The notes: generated by a model not told the origin, from the letters alone. Shown: positions 1-10,680, counted from the stretch's first letter. The stretch: DNA of 64,000 nt from Pseudomonas sp. S37 (GCF_016658545.1 NZ_JACVZC010000010.1:1-64000), one strand, 5' to 3'. Numbers and translations are program-made.

Positions 1-112
1 TGTGTAATTTTGGGGGGGCGGGCGGGGCGGCCCGCCCCCCCCCCCCCCCCGCTCCTACAAAGGCCGTGCATAGTCTGCGACAGGAAAATTTATGGCTTAG
101 TGCCACTAACCT
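1..112. other. Low-complexity G/C run and gene-free edge
   Basis: The first 50 bases are runs of G and then an uninterrupted run of C. They end in the half-site cccgctcctacaaagg, which resembles the tail of the REP elements found elsewhere in this window. I see no gene here. The homopolymers look like the collapsed or mis-read end of a REP hairpin at a contig edge rather than natural sequence. Confidence 0.5.
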
Positions 113-145
113 GGCTAAAATCGCCAGGCTTTCTGCGCCTGGCGA
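113..145 (-). terminator. Terminator of the CPA2 antiporter gene
   Basis: On the minus strand, 9-base arms TCGCCAGGC and GCCTGGCGA flank a seven-base loop and are followed by TTTT. The hairpin lies 67 bases beyond the antiporter stop codon, as expected for an intrinsic terminator. Confidence 0.75.
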
Positions 146-212
146 CATCGCTACCGCTCCATCCCCTCGGACGACGGTGAAATCTTGCGCAGGGAGCGTT
201 ACCCCCTCAGCT

Positions 213-1973
213 TCAGTGCGAATTCTCGCGGCTGTTCTCCAGCGTTTCCAGCAAGGCAATCTGCATGCGCGTGTGCACGCGGATGAACCAGCGCCACAAC
301 AAAGCCACTACCACCGCAGCCACCACGGCAATCACCAGCAGTAACTCGCTGGTCGGCAGAATGCTCGCCGACAACGCCGACAGCAGCAGGAAAATTACCA
401 ACAGCGACAGCAGCGGGATCACTTCGGCGATCACCCGACGCACCCGCTGGGTATGCCGCCCGGCCATTTCCGGCTTCACGCCCATTTCTGCCAGCAGCAT
501 CGACAGCGCCTTCAGCTTACGGTATGCGGCAATCAGGAAGGGCAACGACAGCAACAACGCCGCGCCCCAGATAACCGCCTTCTGCTGGCTGGCATCACTG
601 ACCCATTCGCTAAGCCAGTTGCCAATGCGCCCGGCAAAGTAGCCACCGCTGAAAAAGATGGCAATTACCAACGCCAGGTTAACCCCCACCTGCAACAGGA
701 TGCGCCGGATCATCGCAGCCAGCATGGCACCCTCACCCTGTGGCTGAATGTTGCGCAACCACTCGCCATACAACGACAGCACCCGTGCCAGGCGCCCGGG
801 CACCACGTTGCCCAGTTTCTGCGACAACGGGTCAGCCGCGCGGATCAGGTAGGGTGTGAGCAGTGTGGTGATTGCCGATACGGCGACAGCCACCGGGTAG
901 AGGAAGTCGCTGGTCACCTGCAGGGTCATGCCCAGTGCGGCAATGATGAACGAGAACTCGCCAATCTGCGAAAGCCCCATGCCCACCCGCAGCGAAGTAC
1001 GCCCGTCATTGCCGGCGATGAACGCGCCCATGCCACAGGACAGCATCTTGCCCAGCACCACCGCCAAGGTAATGACCACGATCGGCCAGGCGTAATCGAC
1101 CAGTACCTGAGGGTCGATCATCAGGCCGATGGCGACGAAGAAGATGGCGCTGAACAAGTCGCGTACCGGCTCGATCAAGCGCTCGATCTTCAGCAACTGG
1201 CGCGATTCGGCCATGATTGCGCCGATCAGGAAGGCCCCCAGCACCATGCTGTATTCCAGCTTCACCACCAGCAGGCAGAAGCCGAAGCACAGGCCCAGCA
1301 CGGTAATCAGCAGCATCTCGTTGCTTTCGAACTTGGCCACATAGGCCAGCAACCGCGGCACCAGCAAAATGCCAATGACCAGGGCGACGATCATGAACAG
1401 CGACAGCTTGCCGACAGTGGAAAACACTTCGCCCGAACTGACCGTGCCGCTGACGGCGATGCCCGAGAGCAAGGCGATGATGCCGATGCCAAGGATGTCC
1501 TCGACAATGAGCACGCCGAAGATCAGCTGGGCAAAACGCTCGTTCTTCATCTTCAGGTCGTTAAGCGCCTTGACGATGATGGTGGTCGAGGAGATGGCCA
1601 GGATGGCACCGAGGAACAGCGAATCCATGGTGTTCCAGCCGAACCAGCGGCCGATCTCGAAGCCGATCCAGATCATCAGCACGATTTCGAGGAACGCCGC
1701 GATGAAGGCCGTGGCCCCCACCTTGAACAGCTTGCGCAGGCTGAACTCGAGCCCCAGGCAGAACATCAGGAAGATCACCCCCAGTTCGGCGAGGGTCTTG
1801 ATGGTGTCTTCGTCGTGGATCAGGCCGAACGGCGGGGTGTGTGGGCCGATAATGAAGCCAGCGACAATGTAGCCCAGTACCACCGGCTGTTTCAGACGGT
1901 GAAAAAGAATGGTGACCACGCCAGCGACCAGCATGATGACTGCCAGGTCCTGGATGAAGCTGATGGCATGCAT
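213..1973 (-). CDS. CPA2-family cation:proton antiporter
   Basis: Inner-membrane monovalent cation/proton antiporter of the KefB/YbaL type, 586 residues. The start at 1973 (MHAISFIQDL) is preceded by AAAGGAG at good spacing; longer in-frame starts lack this. About a dozen hydrophobic segments fill the first 400 residues and include the family hallmarks LGLEFSLRKL, GAFLIGAIMAES and SQIGEFSFIIAALG. After about residue 400 there is a short hydrophilic linker and then three more membrane segments (roughly 430-455, 475-495 and 525-560). No RCK/TrkA-N nucleotide-binding domain is visible, unlike KefB/KefC. The gene ends in a terminator and appears monocistronic. The substrate (K+ or Na+) cannot be told from sequence. 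Confidence 0.85.
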   Translation of the reverse strand: MHAISFIQDLAVIMLVAGVVTILFHRLKQPVVLGYIVAGFIIGPHTPPFGLIHDEDTIKTLAELGVIFLMFCLGLEFSLRKLFKVGATAFIAAFLEIVLMIWIGFEIGRWFGWNTMDSLFLGAILAISSTTIIVKALNDLKMKNERFAQLIFGVLIVEDILGIGIIALLSGIAVSGTVSSGEVFSTVGKLSLFMIVALVIGILLVPRLLAYVAKFESNEMLLITVLGLCFGFCLLVVKLEYSMVLGAFLIGAIMAESRQLLKIERLIEPVRDLFSAIFFVAIGLMIDPQVLVDYAWPIVVITLAVVLGKMLSCGMGAFIAGNDGRTSLRVGMGLSQIGEFSFIIAALGMTLQVTSDFLYPVAVAVSAITTLLTPYLIRAADPLSQKLGNVVPGRLARVLSLYGEWLRNIQPQGEGAMLAAMIRRILLQVGVNLALVIAIFFSGGYFAGRIGNWLSEWVSDASQQKAVIWGAALLLSLPFLIAAYRKLKALSMLLAEMGVKPEMAGRHTQRVRRVIAEVIPLLSLLVIFLLLSALSASILPTSELLLVIAVVAAVVVALLWRWFIRVHTRMQIALLETLENSRENSH

Positions 1974-2314
1974 GGCGTGATACTCCTTTTCTCGTCTTTT
2001 TATGAATGCCTGGACAGACCGCTCCTCTGCCGGGGCAAACCTGAGCGAGCAGCAAGTACATACTGTATTGAATGCACGATGGCCCATGTTGCATGGGCGT
2101 ACTCAGGTTAACATCGCGCTCAGCCGCAAAAAGCCGGTGCAATATGCAGAAACAGATCGGCTGGAAAAGCGCCGCTGATGGCATGATCAGCGTGACGATA
2201 GCGCCTCAGCCAACGTCCCGTATCAGCAAGGCAAAATCAAAGAGGGGAACAGAAGTGTCAGCAGATAACGCCCTCCATTCGCCCGATTCAGCGCAACCTA
2301 ACCGTGAGCACACT

Positions 2315-2800
2315 ATGGAACCTGGAAACGCCCAGCTGAGCATGACCGTCCTGATGACCCCGGACATGGCCAACTTTTCTGGCAACGTACATGGCGGCAC
2401 CCTGCTCAAGTACCTCGACGAAGTGGCTTACGCGTGCGCCAGCCGCTATGCCGGCAGCTATGTGGTGACGTTGTCTGTCGACCAGGTGATCTTCCGCGAA
2501 CCGGTACATGTGGGAGAGCTGGTGACCTTTCTGGCGTCAGTCAACTACACCGGCAACACGTCGATGGAAGTCGGCATCAAGGTGGTGACAGAAAACATCC
2601 GCGAGCGCTCGGTGCGCCATTCCAACAGCTGTTTCTTCACCATGGTCGCGGTCGACGACAACCGCCGCCCGGTGCCGGTGCCGCCACGCCAGCCGCACAG
2701 CAGCGAGGAAAAACGCCGCTTCCTGCAGGGCCAGCAGCGCCGCCAGATCCGTCAGGAACTGGAAAAGCGCTACCAGGACCTGAAAACCGACGCCATTTAA
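2315..2800 (+). CDS. Acyl-CoA thioesterase (hotdog fold)
   Basis: Cytoplasmic thioesterase of the YciA/BACH type, 161 residues, expected to hydrolyse acyl-CoA to free acid and CoA. The segment [13 protein letters not shown] (residues 24-36) is the hotdog active-site signature with the catalytic Asp at 35. VSVDQVIF-type and RSVRHSNSC stretches fit the second strand and the CoA-binding region. The C-terminus is a charged helix. I chose ATG 2315 because the conserved region starts there. An in-frame GTG at 2255 has a stronger ribosome site (GAGGGG) and would add 20 residues, so the start is uncertain. The stop overlaps the end of pdxY, which converges from the other strand. Confidence 0.85.
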   Translation: MEPGNAQLSMTVLMTPDMANFSGNVHGGTLLKYLDEVAYACASRYAGSYVVTLSVDQVIFREPVHVGELVTFLASVNYTGNTSMEVGIKVVTENIRERSVRHSNSCFFTMVAVDDNRRPVPVPPRQPHSSEEKRRFLQGQQRRQIRQELEKRYQDLKTDAI

Positions 2801-3669
2801 AACGCCAGCAACTGCGCTTCGAAGCGCACCCGTGGGTGGGCGATGCGATCCTGGGCCCGTACCAACTGCAGCTCGTAGCTGGCGCAGGCCTGGGTTTCCA
2901 GCAGCACTTCGTGTACCGCTGCGGCAGTGAACTCGAAGGCCTGCACCCAATTGTCGCCGAGCAGCACGCGGGCCAGGAACAGCCCGGAAGTCAGGTCACC
3001 CACCCCCACTGGCTGGCGCGGGAACGCCAGCAGCGGGCGGCGCAGGTGCCAGCTGTGCTCGGCAGTTACCAGCAGCATTTCGAATTGGTCCTCGTCACGC
3101 CCGGGGTAGGCCAGGTGCTTGACCAGCACCACCTGAGGCCCACGTTGCAACAGGCTGCGTGCCATGCCCACGCAATCCTCCAATGACTGCGCGTGGCGGC
3201 CGCAGAAACTGTCCAGCTCCAGCTGGTTGGGGCACAGGATATCCGCCTGGGTGGCGGCCTCGTCGAGCAAAAACTCGCTGACTTCCGGTGGCACGATACA
3301 ACCTTTTTCAGGGTGCCCCATGACCGGATCGCACAGGTATAGCGCCTTTGGGTTTACCGCCTTGATCCGCTCGACGCCGGCCAGGATTGCCCGGCCTTGT
3401 TCAGCACTGCCCAGGTAGCCGGAAAGCACCGCATCGCAGTGGCCCAGTTCGCCGATGTTGGAAATACCTTCCACCAACGCAGGAATTTGCGCTGGGGCAA
3501 GCACTTCACCTGCCCACTGGCCATACTGTGTGTGATTGGAGAACTGCACGGTATTGAGCGGCCAGACATTGACCCCGATACGCTGCATGGGAAACACCGC
3601 GGCGCTGTTGCCGGCGTGGCCGAACACCACATGGGACTGAATGGCGAGCAGGTGCGGGGTACGTTTCAT
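2797..3669 (-). CDS. pdxY: Pyridoxal kinase PdxY
   Basis: ATP-dependent pyridoxal kinase of the vitamin B6 salvage pathway, 290 residues, cytoplasmic. The N-terminus [19 protein letters not shown] is the substrate-side signature of the PdxY/PdxK group. [15 protein letters not shown] near residue 225 is the anion-hole loop with the catalytic Asp of the ribokinase fold. [10 protein letters not shown] matches the family's middle motif. Length equals that of other PdxY proteins. The start at 3669 ([13 protein letters not shown]) is the one at which family similarity begins; the first ORF codon 21 residues upstream adds an unlike sequence. It overlaps the convergent thioesterase by four bases. Confidence 0.93.
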   Translation of the reverse strand: MKRTPHLLAIQSHVVFGHAGNSAAVFPMQRIGVNVWPLNTVQFSNHTQYGQWAGEVLAPAQIPALVEGISNIGELGHCDAVLSGYLGSAEQGRAILAGVERIKAVNPKALYLCDPVMGHPEKGCIVPPEVSEFLLDEAATQADILCPNQLELDSFCGRHAQSLEDCVGMARSLLQRGPQVVLVKHLAYPGRDEDQFEMLLVTAEHSWHLRRPLLAFPRQPVGVGDLTSGLFLARVLLGDNWVQAFEFTAAAVHEVLLETQACASYELQLVRAQDRIAHPRVRFEAQLLAF

Positions 3670-3790
3670 GCGGGAGGTTTCCAAAGCGGTTTCAAAGGAT
3701 TGTGCGCAACGCAGTATGAACTCGATTGCCACCTGTACGACAGGCCAGGGACGCAGTTAAGCTGGATCTACCTGTTTGGAGCATATGCAA

Positions 3791-4183
3791 ATGTTGACCC
3801 TGGAGAACCTCTTCGTCCTGATGCTGGTAGCCACGGCAGGCGCCTGGTTGTGGCACAACCATGGCTTGCGCGAAAAAGCCCTGGAACGGGTCAAACAGCA
3901 TTGCGCCAAACTCGACCTCGAGTTGCTCGACGACGCTGTGGCGCTCAAGCGCATCGCCTTCGTGCGGGATGCCAACGGCCGCAAGCGCCTGGCTCGCATT
4001 TATGCCTTCGAGTTCACCGTCACTGGCGAACAACGCCACCCCGGCACTGTTACCCAGTTCGGCGCGCACAGCGTGCAAATCGAACTGGCACCCTACCCGT
4101 TCGAAATCAAGACCCCGCCGCGCGCCGATAACGTTATCGAAATGCAGCAGTGGCGCCAGGAACATAACCGCTGGCGCAACTGA
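3791..4183 (+). CDS. DUF3301 family membrane-anchored protein
   Basis: A 130-residue protein with one hydrophobic N-terminal segment (LENLFVLMLVATAGAWLW, residues 3-21) followed by a soluble, basic domain ending in EMQQWRQEHNRWRN. This matches what I remember of the DUF3301 family of gammaproteobacteria, which has no established function. The start at 3791 is favoured because TTGGAG lies nine bases upstream; ATG 3785 and TTG 3776 are in frame but too close to it. The stop abuts the convergent GTPase stop with no intergenic base. Confidence 0.75.
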   Translation: MLTLENLFVLMLVATAGAWLWHNHGLREKALERVKQHCAKLDLELLDDAVALKRIAFVRDANGRKRLARIYAFEFTVTGEQRHPGTVTQFGAHSVQIELAPYPFEIKTPPRADNVIEMQQWRQEHNRWRN

Positions 4184-5155
4184 TCAGCTGACGCGGCACT
4201 CGCTCAACCCGGCTTGCAGTGCGGGTTGAGGCTGCGGCTGATCGAAAATCAGCTCGATACGGGTGTCCCTGCGCCAGTCGCTGGGCTGCCAAGCGGGCAT
4301 TTCCCCATCAAGCCCGTTAAATGACTGCCATCCCTCCACACTGTGGATAACTCCCTTGGCGCGACGCCAGGGCCATGCGTGCAAAAACGCCTGGAGCCGC
4401 TGTGGATAAAACCGCTCGCCGGGGTGCCAGCGCCACCCAATACTCCAACCTCCCTCACCCTGTTGGGCAAGGCAAATCGGCTGACTGGGGTCTGTCCATA
4501 GCAAAGCCGGGGCGCTCGCAGGATTGTCGACAATCCTGACATCGCGAAATGGGCTGTCAACAATCTGCCGAGCCGCCGTCGGCAGGCCTGAAAAGGCTAG
4601 CTCTCCCTGCACAGTCCAGGTGATAACCTTGTTTTTAAATTTATTAGTTATCAACAACTTAGTTGATTCATCCACAGCTTCAGACTTGTTGAAAACCACC
4701 CTTTCGCAAGCATCGAATGCCTGCTGTTGAGCGTCCGGAAGTGGCTGGTTTCGAACCATGGCTTGAGCATCCAAAACCATCAGTAAAGGCTGAATTGTCA
4801 GCACTCCAGCCCACGGGGCTTGTTGCAGTTGCGCCAATAGCTGCAAGGGGTGGCCCAACCCGGAGGGCTCGATGAACAACCGGTCAGGCCGGAATTTGCG
4901 CAGCAAACGGCCTAGCCCCACCTGGAACGGCATACCGTTGACGCAGCACAGGCAGCCGCCAGCAACCTCGCCAATGGCGATGCCGTCTTCATCGCGGCTG
5001 AGCAAAGCCGCATCCAGACCTACCAGGCCAAATTCGTTGATCAGTACCGCCCAACGTTCATTGGCCGGGCGCTGGGCCAGCAAATGGCGGATAAGGGTGG
5101 TTTTGCCGGCACCCAATGGGCCGGCAATTACATGGGTGGGGATGTTCTGCAGCAT
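4184..5155 (-). CDS. COG0523 (G3E) GTPase, CobW/YjiA-like metallochaperone
   Basis: G3E-family P-loop GTPase, 323 residues. Walker A GPLGAGKTT is at residues 12-20, the COG0523 metal-binding motif GCLCC at 67-71, and an NKSE guanine motif near residue 183. The C-terminal part (after about 230) is the variable CobW-C region ending in a Gln/Pro-rich stretch. Family members load or deliver zinc or other metals to client enzymes. It lies 40 bases downstream of the DUF1826 gene on the same strand and is probably in the Zur-controlled unit starting at 7027. Codons around 4620-4690 are unusually AT-rich, and three perfect or near DnaA boxes fall inside the gene. No strong ribosome site precedes ATG 5155. 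Confidence 0.85.
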   Translation of the reverse strand: MLQNIPTHVIAGPLGAGKTTLIRHLLAQRPANERWAVLINEFGLVGLDAALLSRDEDGIAIGEVAGGCLCCVNGMPFQVGLGRLLRKFRPDRLFIEPSGLGHPLQLLAQLQQAPWAGVLTIQPLLMVLDAQAMVRNQPLPDAQQQAFDACERVVFNKSEAVDESTKLLITNKFKNKVITWTVQGELAFSGLPTAARQIVDSPFRDVRIVDNPASAPALLWTDPSQPICLAQQGEGGWSIGWRWHPGERFYPQRLQAFLHAWPWRRAKGVIHSVEGWQSFNGLDGEMPAWQPSDWRRDTRIELIFDQPQPQPALQAGLSECRVS

Positions 5156-5195
5156 GGGCGGGGCTTCGACGAGGGTGATGGCTCACTATGCGCCG

Positions 5196-5818
5196 TCAGG
5201 CAAGCCAGTCAAGGCTGAGCAACAACCGCCCCTGCTGGCCCGAAGGCGAACGGTGAACCAGCCCTGCACCTTCGTTACCCTGCCACTTCTCACCCTTGAG
5301 CACGGCAACATCGCCGGCTTGCAGATGCTGGACGTTATCCACAGAGGATTCTGCTGTGGGTAACTCCCCTTGTGGGCTAGCCTGCTCCTGCAACCACTCG
5401 CTTCCTGGGCCAACATAGGTGGTGAGCAGCCGCAATGGCACGTTATCCACATGGAAGCGCGGGCACATGGGGCCACCCAGTACCCGTAGCCGCAAGCCGA
5501 CCCGGCGCGCGCCCACCAGGCAGGTGTAGGCCGCCACCAGCCATGTCACATCGGCAACAAAAGACTCGTAACCCTGCAGGTCCGCTGCTTCGCGCAGCAG
5601 ATCAGGCAATATTGGCGGGCGCTGCTCATCCACCTCGATAACTCGCTGATCAGCCAACGGCTGGCCAAGGCTGATCACCAGTGCGGCAAAGTCTTCCAAC
5701 TGTGCCGGCAAGCGCCGACGCCATACCGCCAGATTCACGCCATCCTGCAGCACTTCGGTCAGTACTTGTGGGTTCTCGCCGAATACCTGAAAGATATCCA
5801 CAGGGCGATGGGCCAAGT

Positions 5819-5822
<4 letters not shown>
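5196..5822 (-). CDS. DUF1826 domain protein in a zinc-limitation operon
   Basis: A 208-residue cytoplasmic protein of unknown biochemical function that matches the DUF1826 family, which is typically found beside COG0523 GTPases. Visible features are a conserved segment [27 protein letters not shown] in the middle (Cys and His that could bind metal), then [10 protein letters not shown] and a C-terminal HRSPS motif. Its start [11 protein letters not shown] at 5822 overlaps the stop of the upstream GTPase gene by four bases, which suggests translational coupling. Longer in-frame starts would run into that gene. Confidence 0.8.
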
Positions 5823-7027
<1,205 letters not shown>

Positions 7028-7073
7028 GGCGAACCTCTTCAGGCAGACGCATTCGAAACGATGCATTGCACAA

Positions 7074-7088
7074 TGTTATAAAGTAACA
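7074..7088. promoter_or_regulatory. Zur-binding site between divergent zinc-limitation genes
   Basis: TGTTATAAAGTAACA matches the gammaproteobacterial Zur consensus TGTTATAATATAACA at 13 of 15 positions, with both outer arms intact. It lies between the divergent starts at 7027 and 7142. Gene content on both sides (COG0523 GTPases, DUF1826, FolE2) is what Zur usually represses in zinc-replete cells. The match is seen; the binding is inferred. Confidence 0.8.
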
Positions 7089-7141
7089 ATACAATTTCGC
7101 CAAGCCGTTCTCGACGGACGCGTGCTCACTGGGGATGAATC

Positions 7142-7522
7142 ATGAAGCTTTTTCGTGCCATGGCGGTGCTGCTACTCGCCATGCCCACCACGCTGTTCGC
7201 CATGCCACAAGGCAGTGCATTGGCGCTGTGTACCCGCAGCGCAACGCTGCTCGCTTGCCAGGATGGCAAGGGCAATTACTACAGCGTGCGCACCGAGGGC
7301 AGCACGTTCTACCTGCGCGGCTACGACTTCAACAGCCGGCGCCTGTGGGCACAAACCAACAGCCGTTATGGCTCGTTGACCTTTTTTACCGGCCTGGCCA
7401 GTGATGGCGAGGCCTGGGTGGGTTACAGCCGCCGCGTTGGCTGGACCACTTTGAACCGCGTATCCAGTTCCAGCGGGCAGCGCTTCAACCTGCATTGCAG
7501 CTTGATCGGTGGTTGCCGCTGA
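7142..7522 (+). CDS. Small secreted protein, unknown, in Zur-controlled unit
   Basis: A 126-residue protein with a clear Sec signal peptide (MKLFRAMAVLLLAMPTTLFA, cleavage expected after residue 20). The mature part of about 106 residues has four cysteines (30, 39, 119, 125), which could form two disulfides, and a Gly/Ser/aromatic-rich beta-like centre. I do not recognise a family. It lies directly after the Zur-like box and 25 bases before folE2, so it is probably co-transcribed with folE2 under zinc limitation. A role in periplasmic zinc handling is only an inference from position; no His-rich zinc-binding stretch is seen. Confidence 0.75.
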   Translation: MKLFRAMAVLLLAMPTTLFAMPQGSALALCTRSATLLACQDGKGNYYSVRTEGSTFYLRGYDFNSRRLWAQTNSRYGSLTFFTGLASDGEAWVGYSRRVGWTTLNRVSSSSGQRFNLHCSLIGGCR

Positions 7523-7547
7523 GGCCCCTTTTTGTGTGGAAAGACAA

Positions 7548-8453
7548 ATGACCCAGCTCCAGCTCCCCGACATCGCTGCACAAACCCAGGAATACACCTT
7601 GCCGTTGAACTGGGTGGGGATGTGCGGCATTGCCCTGCCTGTGCAATTTGAAGGGCGCACCGCCGCTGCAAAAGTCGATGCTGGAGTCAGCCTGGTCGAT
7701 GGCAGCTCACGCGGCATCCACATGTCGCGGCTTTACCTAGCCTTGGAATCACTGGAAAACCAGCCCCTCACACCGCTAGCGATCCGGCAGCTTTTATCCG
7801 GTTTTCTCAGCAGCCACGAAGGGCTTTCGTCTGCGGCCTATCTGAGCCTCAGCTTTGAGCATTTATTAAAAAGGCCTGCCTTGATCAGCCCCTTGGCGGG
7901 GTGGAAAAGCTATGCCGTAAGAGTCGATGCAAGAATCGAAAATGAAATGTTCCACGTGGAACTATCCGTTTCCGTACCTTACTCGTCGACCTGCCCATGC
8001 TCGGCGGCACTTGCTCGGCAGTTGATTCAACAGCAATTTCAGGCGCATTTCACCGAACAGCAGGTCGAAAAAACTGCAGTCCTGGATTGGCTTGGCACGG
8101 CCGAAGGCATTGTCGCCACCCCGCATAGCCAACGCAGTAACGCGCAAATCCAGGTACGGTTACGCAACAACCAGCACGTATTGCCCATTACCGAACTGAT
8201 CGACTGCATTGAGGCCAGCCTCGGAACGGCGGTGCAGACTGCAGTGAAACGCGCAGACGAACAGGCCTTTGCCTTGGCCAATGGGCAGAACCTGATGTTC
8301 TGTGAAGATGCCGCTCGACGCCTGCACAAGACGCTGCGACAAATAGAATGGAGTACAGCTTTCAAGCTGCGTGTGGAACATGCAGAAAGCCTGCATGCCC
8401 ACGACGCTGTTGCCACCAGCCAGTGGCAATGGGATTTCAACTGCGCGGTTTGA
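7548..8453 (+). CDS. folE2: GTP cyclohydrolase FolE2 (type IB)
   Basis: GTP cyclohydrolase IB, 301 residues, converts GTP to 7,8-dihydroneopterin triphosphate for folate synthesis. The type IB enzyme works with metals other than zinc and replaces FolE when zinc is scarce. The family signature STCPCSAALARQL (Cys 149 and 151) contains the metal-binding cysteine, and GIHMSRLYL (57-65) is the conserved N-terminal motif. The start MTQLQLPD at 7548 follows GTGGAAAG. It is downstream of the Zur-like box. The coding sequence contains a parS palindrome at 7948-7963. The 3' end overlaps the convergent DUF3617 gene by 17 bases. Confidence 0.93.
   Translation: MTQLQLPDIAAQTQEYTLPLNWVGMCGIALPVQFEGRTAAAKVDAGVSLVDGSSRGIHMSRLYLALESLENQPLTPLAIRQLLSGFLSSHEGLSSAAYLSLSFEHLLKRPALISPLAGWKSYAVRVDARIENEMFHVELSVSVPYSSTCPCSAALARQLIQQQFQAHFTEQQVEKTAVLDWLGTAEGIVATPHSQRSNAQIQVRLRNNQHVLPITELIDCIEASLGTAVQTAVKRADEQAFALANGQNLMFCEDAARRLHKTLRQIEWSTAFKLRVEHAESLHAHDAVATSQWQWDFNCAV
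7948..7963. other. parS centromere site (inside folE2)
   Basis: TGTTCCACGTGGAACT is the 16-base ParB-binding palindrome with one mismatch at the last position. It lies about 22 kb from the parAB genes, on their left. Confidence 0.88.
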
Positions 8454-8964
8454 CCGTGCCGCAGTCGCTACCCACCCACACTGCCCGGGTGTTCATGCTG
8501 CCTTGCTGCTGTACACCCGAGGCATTGAACGTACCACTGACCTGGGTGGTGAACTCCCGATCGCTAAGAAAGGTCGCCTGACCACTACCCTGCGCCTTCG
8601 GGCAGCTGAACTGGAACTTCCATACGTTCCCGGTCCGGTCGGTAATTTTCTGAGTACAACCTGACTTCGGGTCCTGCAGCGGGATGTCATTGGTTGCAAC
8701 CTGCTCGGGTGTCAGGCACGAGCGCACGCCGTTGCCGCCAACCGTCACCCCTTGTTTGGCCAACGCCCCTTCCATCATTGCGCGCTGTTCCGGCGGCAGG
8801 TTCTTCAGCTGGCTGAGCATGAACGCCATGTCGGGCAGCGGCTTGCCATCGACCTGCATGTTGCTGGTGGTCAGCTCCCACAAACCGGGCTGGAGCATCT
8901 GGGCATGCACCAGCGGGCTGCTCAAAGCCAGGGCCAGCGCCAACAGTGGCAGACGAATCTTCAT
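8437..8964 (-). CDS. DUF3617 family periplasmic protein
   Basis: A 175-residue secreted protein of the DUF3617 family, function unknown. The signal peptide is MKIRLPLLALALALSSPLVHA, with cleavage expected before QM. The mature N-terminus LQPGLWELTT is the usual opening of DUF3617 proteins. Cysteines in RSCLTPEQ, SGCTQKI, FSCPKA and SDCGTV could form two disulfides. AGGAG lies nine bases before ATG 8964. It overlaps folE2 at its 3' end and appears to be a single-gene unit. Confidence 0.85.
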   Translation of the reverse strand: MKIRLPLLALALALSSPLVHAQMLQPGLWELTTSNMQVDGKPLPDMAFMLSQLKNLPPEQRAMMEGALAKQGVTVGGNGVRSCLTPEQVATNDIPLQDPKSGCTQKITDRTGNVWKFQFSCPKAQGSGQATFLSDREFTTQVSGTFNASGVQQQGSMNTRAVWVGSDCGTVKPRS

Positions 8965-9094
8965 GGGTGAACGCTCCTGGAAAAACCGGCCAAGGGGGCC
9001 GGGCTGAGCCTTAGACGCCAAATCCACCTACTGGTTGCAAGGCGGACCGGGAAGTGTTCTGTTAGCTCAAGTGTATATGGCAAGCAGGATGCAT

Positions 9095-10534
9095 ATGGAT
9101 TACCACAGCCCCTACTTCTTTGGTTACCTACTCGGTCTGGTACATCTGCTGGGTATCGTCGCCGCACTGCACGCGCTGTTCACCGTGCGGACTGCCCAAG
9201 GTGCCATTGCCTGGGCCATGCCCTTGTTCTTCATCCCCTACCTTACCTTGATCCCCTACCTGATCTTTGGCGCCCGCTCGTTCTATGCCTACATCAAGGC
9301 ACGGCGCCAGGCCAACCAGGAAATGCACGTGGCCATGGCCAACCTCAACTGGCGTCCCTGGGTAGAAGAAGCGCTCACCGCCCGCGAGTCGGAAAGCTAC
9401 GCAGCCTTGCGCGCCATGCCCAAACTGGGGCGTATGCCATGCCTGGCGAACAACCAGGTGAAGCTGCTGATCAATGGCAAGGCCACCTTCGATGCCATCT
9501 TCGCTGCTATCGAAAAAGCCCGCGATGTGGTGCTGGTGCAATTCTTCATCATCCATGACGACAACCTGGGCAAGGCACTGCAGCAATTGTTATTGCGCAA
9601 AGCCGCCGAAGGGGTGCAGGTGTTCGTGCTGTACGACCGCGTCGGCAGCCACGCCTTGCCTGCCAGCTACAGCCAACAGTTGCGCGATGGCGGCGTGCAG
9701 ATCCATGCCTTCGCTACCCGTCGGGGCTGGTTCAACCGCTTCCAGGTGAATTTCCGCAACCATCGCAAGATTGTGGTGGTGGATGGCCTGCTCGGCTTCA
9801 TAGGCGGCCACAACGTGGGGGATGAATACCTGGGTGAACACCCGCAGCTGTCACCCTGGCGCGACACCCATGTACAGATCAACGGGCCGGTGCTGGCTTG
9901 CCTGCAGGAGTCGTTCGCCGAAGACTGGTACTGGGCTACGCGCCAGCTGCCACCGCTGATCCTGCCCGATACCTATCCGGACAACGGCGTGTTGTGCCAA
10001 GCCTTGGCCAGTGGCCCGGCCGACCCGCAGGAAACCTGCTCGCTTTTCTTCCTTGAAGCCATCCACTCGGCCACCCGCAGGGTATGGATCACCAGCCCGT
10101 ACTTCATCCCGGACGAGGCAGTGTTCGCCGCCCTGCGCCTGGCGGTATTGCGTGGGGTGGATGTGCGGGTGCTGATTCCGTCACGGCCTGACCACCGCAT
10201 TGTCTATGCTGCCTCCAGCTTGTTCGCCTTCGAAGCGGTACGTGCAGGCGTGCGCATGTTCCGTTACCAGCCGGGCTTCCTGCACCAGAAGGTGGTGCTG
10301 GTGGATGACGATGTCAGCGCGATTGGCAGTGCCAACCTGGACAACCGTTCGTTCCGCCTGAACTTCGAGATCACCCTGCTGACCGTCGACCGTGGCTTCG
10401 CCGACCAAGTCGAGCAGATGCTGAATGATGACTTTGAACAGGCACGGGAAATTACGGCTGAGGACAGCCGCGATACCCACCGGCTGCAGCAGTTGGGGAT
10501 GCGCATTGCGCGGCTTATTTCCCCGATTCTGTAA
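9095..10534 (+). CDS. clsA: Cardiolipin synthase ClsA
   Basis: Inner-membrane phospholipase-D-family enzyme, 479 residues, that makes cardiolipin from phosphatidylglycerol. Two N-terminal membrane helices (about 8-30 and 38-60) precede the catalytic domain. Two HKD motifs are complete: HRKIVVVD (H223, K225, D230) and HQKVVLVD (H397, K399, D404), each followed by a GG-N or GSANLDNRS loop. The start [13 protein letters not shown] at 9095 follows AGGA; ATG 9089 is also possible. A cyclopropane-fatty-acid synthase gene converges from the right, so two membrane-lipid modifying genes are neighbours. Confidence 0.93.
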   Translation: MDYHSPYFFGYLLGLVHLLGIVAALHALFTVRTAQGAIAWAMPLFFIPYLTLIPYLIFGARSFYAYIKARRQANQEMHVAMANLNWRPWVEEALTARESESYAALRAMPKLGRMPCLANNQVKLLINGKATFDAIFAAIEKARDVVLVQFFIIHDDNLGKALQQLLLRKAAEGVQVFVLYDRVGSHALPASYSQQLRDGGVQIHAFATRRGWFNRFQVNFRNHRKIVVVDGLLGFIGGHNVGDEYLGEHPQLSPWRDTHVQINGPVLACLQESFAEDWYWATRQLPPLILPDTYPDNGVLCQALASGPADPQETCSLFFLEAIHSATRRVWITSPYFIPDEAVFAALRLAVLRGVDVRVLIPSRPDHRIVYAASSLFAFEAVRAGVRMFRYQPGFLHQKVVLVDDDVSAIGSANLDNRSFRLNFEITLLTVDRGFADQVEQMLNDDFEQAREITAEDSRDTHRLQQLGMRIARLISPIL

Positions 10535-10592
10535 CAACCCACTTTCACTCAGGCCCATGTAGGAGCGCATCTGCCTAAGGCCTGCACAGTAC

Positions 10593-10680
10593 CTGTGGGA
10601 GCGGGTTCACCCGCAAAGAATCCAACTCGGTACATGGCACCGGCTGTGCCGGTGTTCGCGGCTGAAGCCGCTCCCACAGA
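10593..10680. repeat. REP pair (P. putida type)
   Basis: An inverted pair of REP units, CTGTGGGAGCGGG on the left and CCGCTCCCACAG on the right, around a GC hairpin (GCACCGGC/GCCGGTG). It occupies most of the 214-base gap between convergent clsA and the cfa gene and may act as their shared terminator. Confidence 0.85.

Noticed and set aside
453..2111. 552-codon plus-strand frame opposite the antiporter
   Set aside because: It is the antisense of a clear membrane-protein gene, is rich in His/Gln/Asp/Ala as such shadows are in GC-rich DNA, and has no ribosome site or family.
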